NCBI GenBank assembly: GCA_947034895.1
Contig: OX344764.1
Span: 36,706,935-36,770,934, forward strand
Length of the DNA: 64,000 nucleotides
From: Rhytidiadelphus loreus
Taxonomy: Eukaryota; Streptophyta; Bryopsida; Hypnales; Hylocomiaceae
Direction: 5' to 3'
Positions 24,701 through 37,679 of the stretch are shown here, one piece after another. Made by a program: the position numbers and the translations under genes. Positions within the stretch are counted from its first letter, which is position 1. Every line of letters begins with the position of its first letter. Below the pieces are notes generated by a model. It did no database searches and was not told the DNA's origin. It saw nothing but the letters and a program-made list of their open reading frames with translations.

Positions 24701-26737
24701 GAGACTCAAACTAGAAAGAATGACCGTCAGAGAACTTTCACTCTCATCCACGGCGTAGGCCATGTAAGAAGGTGTCCTAAGATTTGCGTTTGTATCTCAT
24801 CTTGCGATCACGCAAAGGTCTCAATTGCAGAATAGCCAGACAGAAAACAAAGCTTCATTTAGCGAAACCTAGGATCATCCCGTAATCATCCCAAAGCGTA
24901 ACGGTAGCAAGAACAATAAATGTTTGGAAAATGATTGTTAACAACAGACATAAATAGTCTGCCCAACTGCCCACTTGCCAAACTAATCTAGCATATTCCA
25001 CCATTCAATTACTGCGCATGGGGCGACAGTATTGTACACACGGGAATGCCGTAAACCCTAAAAAGTTAACTTCACTGACACGAAGGATCAGTTTTCCTGG
25101 CTTGGCTCTTTCGAGCTGAATAGCAAGATTGGAATCAGCGTCGATCATTCGGGGAAAGTATCCTCATTTCCTAACATGTCAAACCCCAAATTTAAAACCC
25201 TAGATACTAACTCTCAAAGAACGGGCAAGCGCATGAAAGAGCACAAGCACCTTGGAAAGAGTCATACGGTTTTCTGAACGCTGCCACACAACGATAAAAT
25301 CATGACATGACGGTCTCTAGGCCTCACATTGCCCAGAACCTCTCCACATATAGGCATGCTTGAAAAGACCAGGCATCGACTCAAAACACAAGATAGCAGA
25401 TTAACAAGAAGGCACAACAACCTACAACACCAAACCAGCGTGCTCAACAGCAATCAGTGAGTTCAGGATAGAGACAGAACAGTCAAGCAATGCCAACAAA
25501 AGATACAACCCAGAAAACCCTAAACCGCGCACTGATGGGAAGAGAAGGAGCTGAAAACATATAGGGTTTGCAAAAGTAGCCAGTGACCCTAGCTCTGTTG
25601 CAAACGAGATGGGATTACTCTTTCATTATTGGTACCAGAACCTTCAATTTTTTTGTAAGCTAAGTATTTCTATGCGAATTAGAATTTGATAATTGACCTA
25701 AAGTATGTAGCCCTAAATTCCACTTTGGTGTTGTCATCTAATCAAGTTTGAGAAGAAATTGAGACTTAAAATTTTGGAAGTTAGAATATAGTATAAAATT
25801 TCAACTTTGCCTATGTTCCATACATGTGGGCTTGTATTTGACTCCTAATATAGAAATTATATTCTAAAATATTCTAAAATATAAACCATTGGATTGATAA
25901 TCCAACAATAAGCAATTTTCATTTGGATGTTACATTAAAATCTTAACCTTATTATGCTCAACTACAACACCATGCATGTAGAATACATTATCAATTTGTA
26001 GCTTCTCACACATACACAATCCAAATTGGGAGTCAATGCAATATGTTGTGGAATCTAGTTCAACATAAGATCAAACTTTTGTCACAATATTGTACCTAAA
26101 TTCATAAACTGAATATGTCATATACACATAAAATATCATGATGTGAACTCCCCAAACCTCTAAGTTTTCATCCTATAAGTGTTAACCTTAAAATGCAAGC
26201 TAAAGACTTTTTGTGTCCTTTGGGTGACATTAGGAAGATTTGTAGGATTGAAAAAAACATTTAATCATCTGATTGTTTTTAGGAAGTTGCTTGAATGCAT
26301 TTTTAGCAAATAGTATTGCATATTCCTTCAATATGGTATTATTGACTTTTTTAAAGAAGAAGATGCTTAATCCACGAATCATCCTATACTGTAGTGTCTT
26401 TTGGCCATTTCTAGCTATTTATTCTTAATGTGAATTTTAGACATAAAAATAATGTTTTTTGAATTTGAGCCCAACTAATGAAATGGATATTTATAGGTTT
26501 AGTTTCTACTCCAATTGGAAAATTTTGAAAAATATTAAAATTCAATATTTAATTGCAATATGAATTGTGGGCCTATAACCACGGTTTGTTGATTTATAAT
26601 TTGAGAATGACAGGTTAACTTTGATTTAAACCATGACATTCCACACTGCAAGAGCCCCCAACATTGGTTAATAATGTTATGAAAAAGACATGCAATTCCA
26701 TCTCTAGAAAATAAATGTAAAAAAAATTTCATTACAT
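21733..26737. other. Intergenic DNA, no gene seen
   Basis: The stretch is mostly AT-rich. From about 24400 to 25620 it is less AT-rich and has several AAACCCTA or TAGGGTTT boxes (for example near 25060, 25195, 25520 and 25563), which would suit a promoter or leader on either strand. I found no conserved reading frame, tRNA or clear mobile element there. Confidence 0.4.
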
Positions 26738-26792
26738 GCAAAATGGCAGCAAACAGAGTGAAGGATTCCGAAGGGCCCGTCCTTTCACGGTT

Positions 26793-26810
26793 AAACCCTA
26801 AACCCTAAAA
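26793..26810 (+). promoter_or_regulatory. Telo-box pair upstream of uL14m
   Basis: AAACCCTAAACCCTAAAA, two tandem telo-boxes, lies 88 bases before the likely start codon. In plants this element is common in promoters or leaders of ribosomal-protein and other translation genes, which fits the gene that follows. Confidence 0.7.
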
Positions 26811-26897
26811 AAACTCTCTCAACTTGTACCCTCTCATTTGCATCGAACATTTCCAACAAGGTTTGGGATTAGGATTTCGTGGAGTGTCAATGTAGCT

Positions 26898-27395
26898 ATG
26901 GCCACGCGGTCTCTCCTCCTCCGCTTGCGCCGCAATGTATTAACGTCCCCGGTACCGACGCAGCACTGCATAGCTTCACACTCTGCGTCTCATTCTGCAC
27001 CGTCAGGCGCTTTCCTTCAACAATGCCGATCCTTTGTGCAGATGCGGACGAGGTTGGAAGTCGCTGATAACTCTGGAGCCAAGCGCGTTTCGTGTATCAA
27101 GGTTCTGGGTGGTGGCAAGCACGGAAAGCTCGGCGATCTCATCATCGCCTCTGTCAAAGATGCCGTTCCTCGAGGCAAGGTGAAAAAGGGAGAGGTCGTG
27201 AATTGCGTCATTGTTCGTGCGGCGATGCACAGGCAGCGCAGTGATGGGAGCGAAATTAGGTTCGATAAGAATGCAGTTGTTATAGTGAATAAGCAAGGGG
27301 AGCCTATAGGGACGCGTATCTTTGGACCTGTTCCTCATGAACTGCGAATGAAAAACTTTATGAAAATTTTGACGTTGGCTGATCACGTCACATAG
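26898..27395 (+). CDS. Mitochondrial ribosomal protein uL14 (HUELLENLOS-type)
   Basis: A large-subunit mitoribosomal protein that lies at the subunit interface. A single exon gives 165 aa from the ATG at 26898, whose context is GCTATGGCC. An upstream in-frame ATG at 26838 would add 20 residues. The first 47 or so residues are rich in Arg, Ser and Leu with no acids ([12 protein letters not shown]), as in a mitochondrial presequence. The uL14 domain then runs to the end: [16 protein letters not shown], a CIKVLGG block, [25 protein letters not shown], a [16 protein letters not shown] block, and [13 protein letters not shown]. The domain is complete. Telo-boxes stand upstream. The nearest flowering-plant counterpart by family is HUELLENLOS. 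I infer this from the presequence and do not claim orthology. Confidence 0.93.
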   Translation: MATRSLLLRLRRNVLTSPVPTQHCIASHSASHSAPSGAFLQQCRSFVQMRTRLEVADNSGAKRVSCIKVLGGGKHGKLGDLIIASVKDAVPRGKVKKGEVVNCVIVRAAMHRQRSDGSEIRFDKNAVVIVNKQGEPIGTRIFGPVPHELRMKNFMKILTLADHVT

Positions 27396-28702
27396 AGGAA
27401 TTCAGCGTGATCATTGTCTTGTGCTCGGGCATTTTGCTGTCCAATTCTGGTGAGATTGAAATCGTTAGGGGTGATGATGTCAAGAATCGTGTTTAGGGTT
27501 TCCCTTCGCCATTATTAATCAACTATGCAGGTAACTCTATCTGCCATTGCAATTTGAGCAATTCTTCAAGCATTCATACGATCTGAGTTTCTCTGGACTT
27601 GATTATCAGTGTCTAAGTGAGGTCAGGCAGATTTCTTAGTTTCGTGATGATTGCATGCATGGATGACTTGCAGTTTTATGGGTTCTACTTTCTCGTTGTG
27701 ATCCAAGGGGATTCTTTGTGAGTAAATATATGAAGACATTTATGCCTTGGAGTATACTGCTGGTTTAGATTTTTGAATGAAGCCTCGAACACGTTACTGT
27801 ATACTGTATACTGTATTCGTAAATTCGGTAGTGTCGCTGGAGCTTTACATTTTTTCTCCGAATGGGACATCACTTTGTTCAGTCATTTTCTTTCTGTGTT
27901 GATCTAACGGCCTCTGCCTCTTGTAACTCACTGCCAACCTACAGTGTTCCAATTGAATTGCTCAACTTGACATACTGAGAACCGGTGTGTTCCAAGTCTT
28001 TAGAATCAAGTTATTTTCTGCTCCATCTGTGCTGCCGCCCGTTTGTGTCCCAGTTTCACAGTGTATTTTCAAGCATCTGCTCGTCGTCATTCGTTTCAGT
28101 TTCTTTTCCTGCGCTTTATGCTATTTACATGAAGAAAATATTGCTTGATATTCTGGCCCTTGTAATCTCAACTCTATTGCATGATTTTATGTTCACGAAT
28201 GCTCAATTTCTGCATCAACGTCCGCTTCGATTTCTAACAAGTTCTCGAGCTAAAGGGCACTCAGAGTTGGACAAGTATTGCAGGCAATATGTTAATACAC
28301 TAGGGAAGCCGTCGGTGTGAAGATGCCGCGGCAGTTAACGACATGCCTTATCCGACGGCTTAGATCGACTTCATTCCGGATTCCTCGCATCACAGGATTC
28401 AGCTGACACTGTCAGTATACCTTGGCTGTACTTCCCACCATAGCCACTTTGTGTGCTGTCCTCCTCACCCACTAATTCGCTCGATTCCTTTGAGGACTTG
28501 CAGGACGCTGGGGCATTGGTTCTGGCTGAACAGGTATCTCTGCTGTCGTTTGTTTTTCGTGATACTATAATCGATTGTTATGCCTAGCATTCGAGTCATT
28601 CTTGAACTTGCGGATATCTTGCGTCCGTTACTGGGTTGAAGTGCAATTCATCTGCTCAGCGTTAGATTCTGCTCCTGTAGAATCTCATCATTGTGAAGAA
28701 GA
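27396..28702. other. Spacer between uL14m and the tubulin pseudogene
   Basis: This likely holds the uL14m 3' UTR and then unassigned sequence. Open frames at 27985-28320 and 28322-28405 show no family resemblance. The region just before 28703 could be the old leader of the tubulin gene. Confidence 0.4.
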
Positions 28703-29484
28703 ATGAGAGAGTGCTTATCCATCCGTATTGGCCAGGCAGGAATCCAAGTTGGAAATGCTTCCTGGGAGCTTCTATGCTTGGAGCATGGCATTTAGGTATA
28801 TGCTTTTCACGGAAGTCCTTTATTCTTCCTCTGCTTCCTGGGAGCTAATTATCAGAAGAATTCAAACCGAACTTGTTTAGTTATCGAGCGAACTTCAGTA
28901 TATGATCTGTGTTTGTTTGCTCACTAATTGGCAGAAGTTGCGTTATATGCAGCCGGATGGTCAAATGCCAAAGCTATAAGTCGTTGAGTGGGGACGAAGC
29001 CTTCATGACCTTCAGCGAGACTGCATGTACCTCGATGTGTGTTCATGGGGAAGTGATCGACAGCTAAATGCTCTTTGAGCTCGATAATGATCCAATATCG
29101 ACCTATTAACGCTGGGATCTGCTGATTTATTTATATGGCTTTTGAAGACACTTCATTCTACTAAGTCACCATTTTCATTGCATAACCTTCATTAACTGAA
29201 CCTATGATGATGCAGTCGGGAAGGAGATCGTAGATCTTTGCCTGGAAAGGATCCTCAAGCTTGAGGATTTCTGGTGTTCCATTCGGTGGGTGGTGACACT
29301 GGATGAGGCTTGGGTTCTCTACTCTTGGACAGGCTGTCCGTGGACCATGGCAAAAAATCAAAGGTATCCATGTGCATATTCCCTAGCCCACAAGTGTCCG
29401 GAGCAGTGGTGGAGCTGTACAACAGCGTCTTGTCAACCCATTCTCTTCTGGAGCACACTGATCTGGCCGTCATGCTCGACAATG

Positions 29485-29572
29485 AAAGCATGAAATGGAT
29501 TCGGGGGTAAGGCACCAGGTTGGTCTGAAACTCAGTCAGATCCACGTTCACAGCTCCATCACATCGCAACGA
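29485..29572 (-). pseudogene. Inverted segment of the alpha-tubulin pseudogene
   Basis: Read on the minus strand this piece encodes [20 protein letters not shown] and PRIHFMLS, which in alpha-tubulin lies between the LLDNEA and [11 protein letters not shown] segments. Those two segments flank it on the plus strand. The block is therefore in its proper place but flipped. The left breakpoint falls near the motif GAAAGCATGAAAT. Confidence 0.9.
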
Positions 29573-29581
29573 TGATACGAT

Positions 29582-29686
29582 CGACGTCGCCGCGGTACAT
29601 CAAGCAGCAATCCAGCATGATGGCTAAGTGCGATCCCCGCCATGGCAAATATATCGCTTGCTGCTTGATGTACCGCGGCGACGTCG
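29582..29686. repeat. Perfect 29-base inverted repeat in the tubulin pseudogene
   Basis: 29582-29610 is the exact reverse complement of 29658-29686, with a 47-base spacer. The right arm is genuine tubulin coding sequence (the [10 protein letters not shown] region). The left arm is an extra, inverted copy placed at the right edge of the inverted segment. Confidence 0.95.
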
Positions 29687-31462
29687 TGTCCAAGGACGTG
29701 AATGCCTCAGTCGGTACATCGAGACAAAGCGTACCATCCAGTTTGTGGACTGGTTTCCAACAGGATTCAAGTGTGGGATCAATTATCAGTTGCCTACGGT
29801 TGTGCCAGGTAACTTTGCAGCAAAATGGTGGTTATGAAAGCATGAAATAATTAAAGAGGCATGACTTTCAAGTAAGCTCTCGATTATATGATCGATCACC
29901 CTCTATGCTTTTGAACTCCTTTCGATTGTGCCAGGTGGGGATTTGGCCAAGGTATAGCGAGTCGTGTGCATGATGTCCAACACCACGAGTGTTGCTGAGG
30001 TTATTCTCCAGGCTTTTTATCACAGATTCAACCTCATGTACTCCAAGCGTGCGTTTGTGCACTGGTACGTCGGTGCATGAGTGCATGGAAGAGGGCGAGT
30101 TTTCTGAGGCTCGTGAGGATCTGGCTGCCCTGGAGAAGGACTACGTAGAGGTTGGTGCCGAGTCGGACGAGAACGGCAGGCAAAGATTATTAGTGAACTC
30201 AATGACTGGTGACCTCCACTTTCACTGCGTGGTTTACAGGGTCCTGCCCAGATCATGATTCTAGCTTGCTTTAGCATTCTGCCACCGAACTTCTTTCTTT
30301 GCCCTACGTTACAGCCGCTGTGCTTGCAGGTCAGTGACAGTAAGTTAACTCAGTGTCTATTGTGGTGTCTTATTCAATTAAAGTTGAACGAGTACTTCTG
30401 CTTCCTTGCTTGAACAGTACATTCTCCCCTTTAATTGTGTCAGCCTGTCTGTTTTATGCACACGCCATTTGAGGTATAACGAATGCGAGATCAGAGTTAC
30501 TTACGTTGAATCTTTCCACGTGCCCTGGCGGTAGGGTACGTTCTGTACTTCTTGTGTCGCCCCTAACGTACTATCCTGCGCTATGGACTTGCTGCTTTGG
30601 TGTAGAACCTTGAACGAATAGATTCTTAATTCATACAGTACGGGTCTCTAGAAAGATTTGAAGTTCTTCTACAGTTAATACTCTTTGACATAAGGGGAAG
30701 CCACCCATTTCTGATCAGGACCCAATAACCAACATATAGACTGACTTATTTCCAACCATAGCTAGAATATGTTTTTCTTCTTCTCTTTGAAATTGGGACT
30801 AATAGATTCTTGACACATGTCCCAAAGTAGTGAGTAAGAAAGTAGAAAGCATTTAGTAAGATTGTAGTTTTCGAGTGATTGGAATTGGAAGAGTCTAGAA
30901 ATTGGCAGTGGGTCCGGAGCACTTTTAACCTTTCAAAATTCGTAGTGATTACAATCCAAGTGATAAAATTACCAAAGTTTGTGCAATCCTCGTCATTTCT
31001 ATCCTTCCACCTCCTACAAATAGAGTTACAAAAATGAGGTCATAGATTTAAAGAACACAAATTTCAAAAATTAATTCATTGTGTCAAGGGAACCTCATTT
31101 CAATATCCATTCCAACAAATTGTACACAAGAAAATGATAATATTTTGCTTGGAATCAAATTTAGAAGGAATTCTGAAATTTCTCTTTCAAAATTTAAGAA
31201 AAAATATTGGTGATAGCATTGGTGAATTTAACCATACGGATGGAATCTAAAATTCAAAATCTACAAAGTTTTATTTGCATATGAATTCCAAAGTATTCTT
31301 CCAAATAGTACTTTATGATGATTTTTCTCAAATTGTTAATTTTGGAGAAGGGTCTGGATGTTTAGAGGATGTGATATGTGGTTCAAGTTGTAAGGTTGCA
31401 AATTGTATGAGAAATCATTTAAAATTTCATTGCAACAAAATAGGAAAAATAGGTCGTTTTAA

Positions 31463-32378
31463 TCCCAAAGGACCATATGTTCCCTATAACGGACAAAATA
31501 AAAGTTTGGGTAGGTTTTCGTGATCTCAACTTTTGGCATGATTTTTCAAAACCTTCTTTGAAGATAGAAATACACATGAATTTTTTGGGGATTTAATTTC
31601 TATTTCAATTAGAGCCCATGAGCCAAAGTGATGCCACCCTAGGTACAAAATAGGGCTTGCCAAGAAGTAAGAAAATAATCTTGAAATAAAAACTAATTAA
31701 TTTTGTTTCACATAGGTTATATTTTTTATTATATGGAAAGATATTATTCATTTTAGTTAAATTGGTGATGTGAAGGTTATAGAGAATCTTATTTTGTAGG
31801 CAATCATAGCATCTTCTTGAAAAAATATTGTATTCGATTTGTTATTTAATTCAATTTTGACAATTTTCTAAAAAAATAAATTCTACACAAATTAGTTTGC
31901 TTGCTAAAACATTCTCATTGTTGGGGTTATTGTATTTCCTCTTAGAGCTATGAACATTTTAGTTTTTTTTTCTTAATCTCATTCCTACTTCTACTTAATA
32001 AAATTTTAAAGGATAAAAATAAAGTCTTTATTTTTTAGTTCTTTTTCCTAGTTAGATTAACAATTCAATTCTTTGATTTTTTATAAATGAATCAAAATGT
32101 GTATTTCAAAATTTTCAAGTCAAAAAGATTCAAAGCCTTACAATCTAATCATTGAAGGTGCAAAAAATATATTTTGTTCATTTTAAATGCAAATATCTTG
32201 CAATCTATGTAGTTAAAGTTTGTAAATCTCTTTTACACGTTTTTATACTATTCTAGTGCAAGGATTTATGGATAGATATGCAAAAACTACTATTTTAAAG
32301 TTTTTTTGCCCTTTGCAATAGAAATGATAGTTTTGAGTGCTTTTTGACAAAAAAAAAAAGGCCTTAGTCCTTTAGAGG
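31463..32378 (+). mobile_element. TTAA-family element, degraded flanks
   Basis: The left end TCCCAAAGGACCATATGTTCCC follows TTAA. The right end, read inward, is CCTCTAAAGGACTAAGG, followed outside by TTCA instead of TTAA. Length and interior match 38175-39093, including the TGCAATAGAAATGATAGTTT block just inside the right end. It is non-coding. Confidence 0.6.
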
Positions 32379-32588
32379 TTCAGTGGTCTTTGTACACAAT
32401 TGGTGAAGAAGTAGAAGACAAGCCTATGCTCTTAGGAAAACTAGTGTTCTAAAATTCACTAGAAGATTGCATGGTCACTAACTTGATTTGATAAATCTAA
32501 TAATTGTAGATGATATTGAAAGCTATGAATTTTCTACTCTACAAACTTTATCATTTTGCTTAAATCCATATACATTAGTCGTAGTTAC

Positions 32589-33164
32589 CCCCTAAAGGAC
32601 TAAGGTACATTTTGGGTACAAATTGTGAAAAATTGCAACCTTTGGGGGGTATTGAAAAAAACATGAAAAACATTTTTTTTTTCAAAACTCAACCATACAA
32701 GTTTGTATTGGACTACTACAGAAATGTATGGAAAAAATTTGAGAAACTTTGATCACACAAATCAAAAGATTATAACATTTGAAGTTAGAAGAAAAAGTTT
32801 ATTTTTTATTTTGCCTGACATGGCCAACAGACTTTAACTCCTCCTAAAGTGAAATTTTTACACTATATATGGTAATTTTTTTGACATTTGCATCTTAAAT
32901 CATGTAAGTTACATACCTACCAAATTTCATAATTATTGGAGGAGTTTTGAACATGCTACCTGAAGTTGCCTAGGCTACCTCAAAAGTTCAAGACAACATA
33001 ACTTTTGATCCAAGCACACGATTGGAAAAAAAAATTACATTCACACTATGGGGGGACATATTCACAACTCACATCAAAATTTTAAAAACATCCATCAAAA
33101 AATGACTTGATACGCACCTACCCAAAATCACATGTGTACAAATGGTCATTTGGTCCTTTAGGAG
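32589..33164 (+). mobile_element. TTAA-family element, shorter variant
   Basis: The ends are CCCCTAAAGGACTAAGG and, inward from the right, CTCCTAAAGGACCAAATG. The outside flanks are TTAC and TTAA. The interior differs from the 0.9-kb members, so it is either a different subfamily or a composite. Confidence 0.5.
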
Positions 33165-36100
33165 TTAAATTGTTTCAACTTTTTGTTCCATTAGGTAGTA
33201 TAATTTAATTAGAATAAGTATAGAGATAATTTTTTTTAATTTGTGCATTTGATTTGTTTCCAAAAATCTATTACAATATATAAATGGAACTTTCATATTA
33301 TGAGTCGATCATATTAAAGAATTTAATTCATATTTCTTCCAATGGTTGATATCTCTCAAGTTCTTTCAAAAAGACATGATGGAATAAATTCAAGTATTTT
33401 GGATTGAAGTTGATAAATCAATGTGAAGTTTTATTTTTGTCAAAATCAATATACTATCAATATACCTTGAGTAGTCGAGTTCATTATAAATGTCTATGAA
33501 TAGAAAAAACTTTTGAGTTTGTCAAACCCTCGACTTTAATTTAAGAGACACCAACAAACTAATTCAGATGATTAGAGATTCAATTGCTACCATTTGAATG
33601 GATTAACCATGCAAAGATAGAACGTAATTGAACCATATAATGAAACTACAAAATCCTTCGTTGTATAATTTTCAATTTGTTACACTTTACCCCCAAAAAA
33701 TTTTGAATTGTTCTTGCAAAGTGAAATCAAACATTTTACACCAATAAACAATTTTTTAGATTTTTTTCCTTAAAATTTAGAAGAAAAAGGGAATGAAATT
33801 CATGTCAAATCCAAGATATATGTAATACATCTGAAATTTTCACCTCACAAGTATATTAAAGTATTAACCAAATGTCAAAGTCTAAACCAAATGTCTATGG
33901 TATTCTCTTTGTATAAATATTTATAACAAACTTTCAACTTCAACAAGAATGAAACAATACGGAATAATACTTTTAGAATTTAAAAAAATCTTCAAATAGA
34001 ATAAAAATTAGATTTGATAAGCATTATTTTGTTATTTTTTCTTGAATCAAGAAGATCATTCTAAATGTCAAAATCAAATATTCTATATTAATAACACAAA
34101 AACAAGTTTTAACAACAAAAAACTAAAAGTAATCAAATCTAGTCTAACCGAATATTCTCAAGTTTTTACAACTAGATTCTATACAAAATCAAAATATAAC
34201 TAAAATTTGACTTCAAATTAATTAAATTATATGGACATTCCATTTTCAAAATGTCAAAGCACATAACCTTGGATGAAATCCATCCGTTTTTAGTGTAAGC
34301 CAAAAGAGTTTGACCATTCATAAGCCACTTTTTTTTAGGGTCCTAGGACCCTACAGTTATTAACGATGGTTTTCCATCAGTCACTATTTGAATTTTTTTG
34401 AATGAATCTTTATTTATTGATTCTGACAACTTACGGTACAATGACAATCAGATGATTGGAAGTACCATTTTGCAACATTAAATTTAGAGCCAGCTAAGCT
34501 AGGGTCCAAGGTCCAGGGTCAGGGTCCGTCGTAATGCATTATTATAGTTGGGCCCTACCCCCTTCCCCAAAGGCTGCGCCACCTGTTTTCCTGGGAGCTC
34601 TTTTTTTGAATGAGAGCAATCTATGATTGGAGTTTATGACGAAAGAATTGGCTCGGGTCTTCACATGAAACGCTTCCCAAAAACTTTTTCTACACTAAAA
34701 GATTAGCCATAGTAATATTGATATAAGGTGGGTACCCATCAAACCGCCACTTTTGGCCGTTACTATTGTTGGATTGATCAAATTTTCATATTTTCTCATT
34801 GGCAAGTGAAAGGACATTCCAATGCACCAAAGGACAAGATATTTGGATTATGTATACAAAAAAACAAAAATTCAAAAAAACTTAATTTTCATTCTTAAAA
34901 AAATTGTTTAATAGAAGTAGTAATAAGATAGAAGGAAAATCTAAATTTTTAATATCTCTAAGATGAAATTAAAATGCCTTAATCCAAACAATAAGGTTGT
35001 TCTAGCAAGCAAACTAAACCATGTAGAATTTCTTCTTTTAAATTGTAGATATTGCATAAAGAAACAAATCCTACAAGTAATTTTTTTAAGAAGATGCTTT
35101 GATTGCCTGAAAAACAAGATTGTCTATAACTTTCACATCACTTATCCAAATGAAATGAATCAAAGCTTTATATGTAGATTAAAATATAATCTATGAGAAA
35201 TAATTATTAAAAAAAATTCAAATTTTTCAAATTTTTTTGTTGCCCAATCTCCTTTGTTTTGAGCTTATTTGGGCATAACTTTTGTTCCCAGACACGAATT
35301 AAAAAAATATATATATACCCATGAAGATAATCAATTTTTCTATCTTCAAAATTTAAAAAAAAAATCATGACAAAAATTGAGACCATAGGTACTTGCTTGA
35401 AATCCAATTTGTCCTTTGACGGGACAGTGATCCTTTAGAGGTTAAAGTTTTATAGGTAGGTATTCTATAAGTTGTTTCCTCAACATACATACATACTGAT
35501 TTTGGAGATGTATACAAAGTAATGATGGCAGATTCAAACATGCGTGATTTTGGATGTATCTACTTTATAGTAGTGTATGAATAAACTTGATATCAATAAT
35601 AAGAATAAGAATAAGAACAATAACAAGGCAATAAAGACCATTATAAATGAAGAGACTCTTGGTAGTAGTTCAATTAGCCATGCTTCTAGGCATAGGTAGA
35701 CAAGGGTATCCTTATTGCATCCTTTACGTGGACCAACAAGCTTGATACTACATTCATAATGCTCTCCCAATAGACAAAGTATATTTGCTAAACTATATGT
35801 GATGAAGACTACTGTAGCTTTAGGACAAGTTTGGCAAAAAAATAATTATTTTAAGGAAATTTGGAAAAAAATGAATAAAAAAAAATGCTGAAATTAGCAA
35901 GAATTAAATGACCAAGTTGTTGATAAAGATCCTATTCAATATTAGCTCGAAAGTCCAAAATAGCCAAATAAAGTCTAAAGTTCAATGCAATTACGGGTAT
36001 TCAATACTATTGGTATCAATCTATCATTTCACCATCTACCAACAAGAAATTTTTCAATAGAAAAATGAAGGAACATTTTGTACTTCATTGGACATTTAGT

Positions 36101-36294
36101 GAGAATGATGGGTGGAAAAGACGTTTTTATAATGAAATTCATTATTCGTCATGAATCCTCAAAGATATGGGATAATTTGAAGATAAGAGCTTGATTGCTC
36201 ATTCAATGGTGCTTATATGTAAGCCTAAAAATGTAAGCCTATGAGCCTTGAGCCTAGACGCATATGTACTTTCCATATGTACTCTACAACTATT

Positions 36295-36670
36295 AGAGAT
36301 GTCTATAGCATACATACTTATAATATAAACATCTTATAACTATAGAAGGTGCCTATAATATAGGTACCTATAATATAAACGCTTATCATATAAATATCCT
36401 ATAACCATGGAAGGTGCTTATAATATATATACCTACAACATAGACACCTTTAATATTGGTGCCTATAACATAATATAATTAGGCATCTATAATTTAAACA
36501 TCCTATAACCATGGAAGGTGCTTATAACATAGATACTTACAACATAGACACCTTTAATATATGTGCCTACAGCATAGACACCTTTAATATAGATGCCTAT
36601 AATATAGACACCTATAATATAAACATCCTATAACTATAGAAGGTGCCTATAACATAGGAGCCTAGGCTTC
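36295..36670. repeat. Minisatellite of CCTATAATATA(G/A)-type units
   Basis: Many degenerate units such as GTGCCTATAATATAGACACC and AAACATCCTATAACCATGGAAGG follow one another, with a visible higher-order rhythm (the CCTATAACYATRGAAGGTGC segment recurs four times). A short related stretch lies at about 4083-4170. Confidence 0.75.
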
Positions 36671-37679
36671 TATACTGATGGACTCACATAATAGCAACCT
36701 TGATTGCTCATTGTCAAAATGTAAGAATTGTGTTCAAAATAGAATTTTAGAGCTCATTTGGCATAGTAGAATAGTTTTTTTTTAAACCTTTGAACTAAAA
36801 AAAGTTGATAAATCAAGATAACTTTTATCTCCAAAAAATTGTTTGTGATTTTGAGCTCCCCAAAGAATTTATGGACAAAATTTTGAGAGTATGTTTGAAA
36901 ATGTCAAAGAAAATGTCCCTTCCAACTGTTCTTTGAACTTTAGTTTGTCCATAATCTTTAACCCCTACATGACCAAGGCCTTTTTCTTGCAAAAATATAC
37001 TCAAAACTACCATTTTTATAGTAGAGGGTAAAAAAATTTGAAAATTATGTTTTTATATATTTAACCAATGACAACCCAAACTAAGTATAAAGTTGTCTGA
37101 AACGTTTTCATTCAAACAATCGTACTATAAGCATCAATGGACAAAGTCCAAAAGTAGATATATGAAAAGTTGTAGTGTGCAACATATTACGCATCATCAT
37201 AGAAGTTTAGAGAAAAATTAGTTGTGATTTGAAAGAAAATCAATTTCAAAGTTAACCATGTCTAAAACTCAATTTTATTCAACGTGGTTTGGAATTACTT
37301 AATCTTTTGCCAATTTTTTCTTAGAACTCCAATTTCTTTTTTGTACCTTGGCATGTTGTTATAAATCATTTTAAATTGTCGTACACAAAAATTGAAGGAA
37401 ATTGACATTTATAGAATTTAAAATATCAATAGTTTGATCATCATAAAAATGATATTAGTTATTACAATATTTGAATTTTTTTTTAATTAAGAGCATGAGC
37501 TAGCATTAGCCATTGTAAAGACAATACATATTGCAATATGGACCATTGTTACATCTTAATGCCCTTGCATTTGAAATATTTGTTGAATTGGGCAATGCGT
37601 TCAATTTATATTTCATAGCCGTATAATGTGTTTTTTACGTTCAATTCTTTTGTCCAAAGACTAGAGTTCTTAATGTACA

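Larger units (their letters stand above)
28703..30200 (+). pseudogene. Alpha-tubulin pseudogene (unprocessed, internally rearranged)
   Basis: Fragments of alpha-tubulin run in order. 28703-28795 encodes [20 protein letters not shown] to LEHGI, then TAG where the functional gene has CAG (Gln). An intron with intact borders follows (GTATAT at 28796, AG at 28951-28952), then PDGQMP from 28953. Next come GDEAF and FSETA near 29000, [15 protein letters not shown] from 29219, [20 protein letters not shown] and [15 protein letters not shown] to 29487. After that is an inverted block (see separate entry), then [20 protein letters not shown] and [20 protein letters not shown], and finally [32 protein letters not shown] to about 30165. 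Stops, frameshifts, deletions (most of codons about 50-100 missing) and an inversion rule out function. A kept intron means it arose by DNA duplication, not retroposition. Confidence 0.93.
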
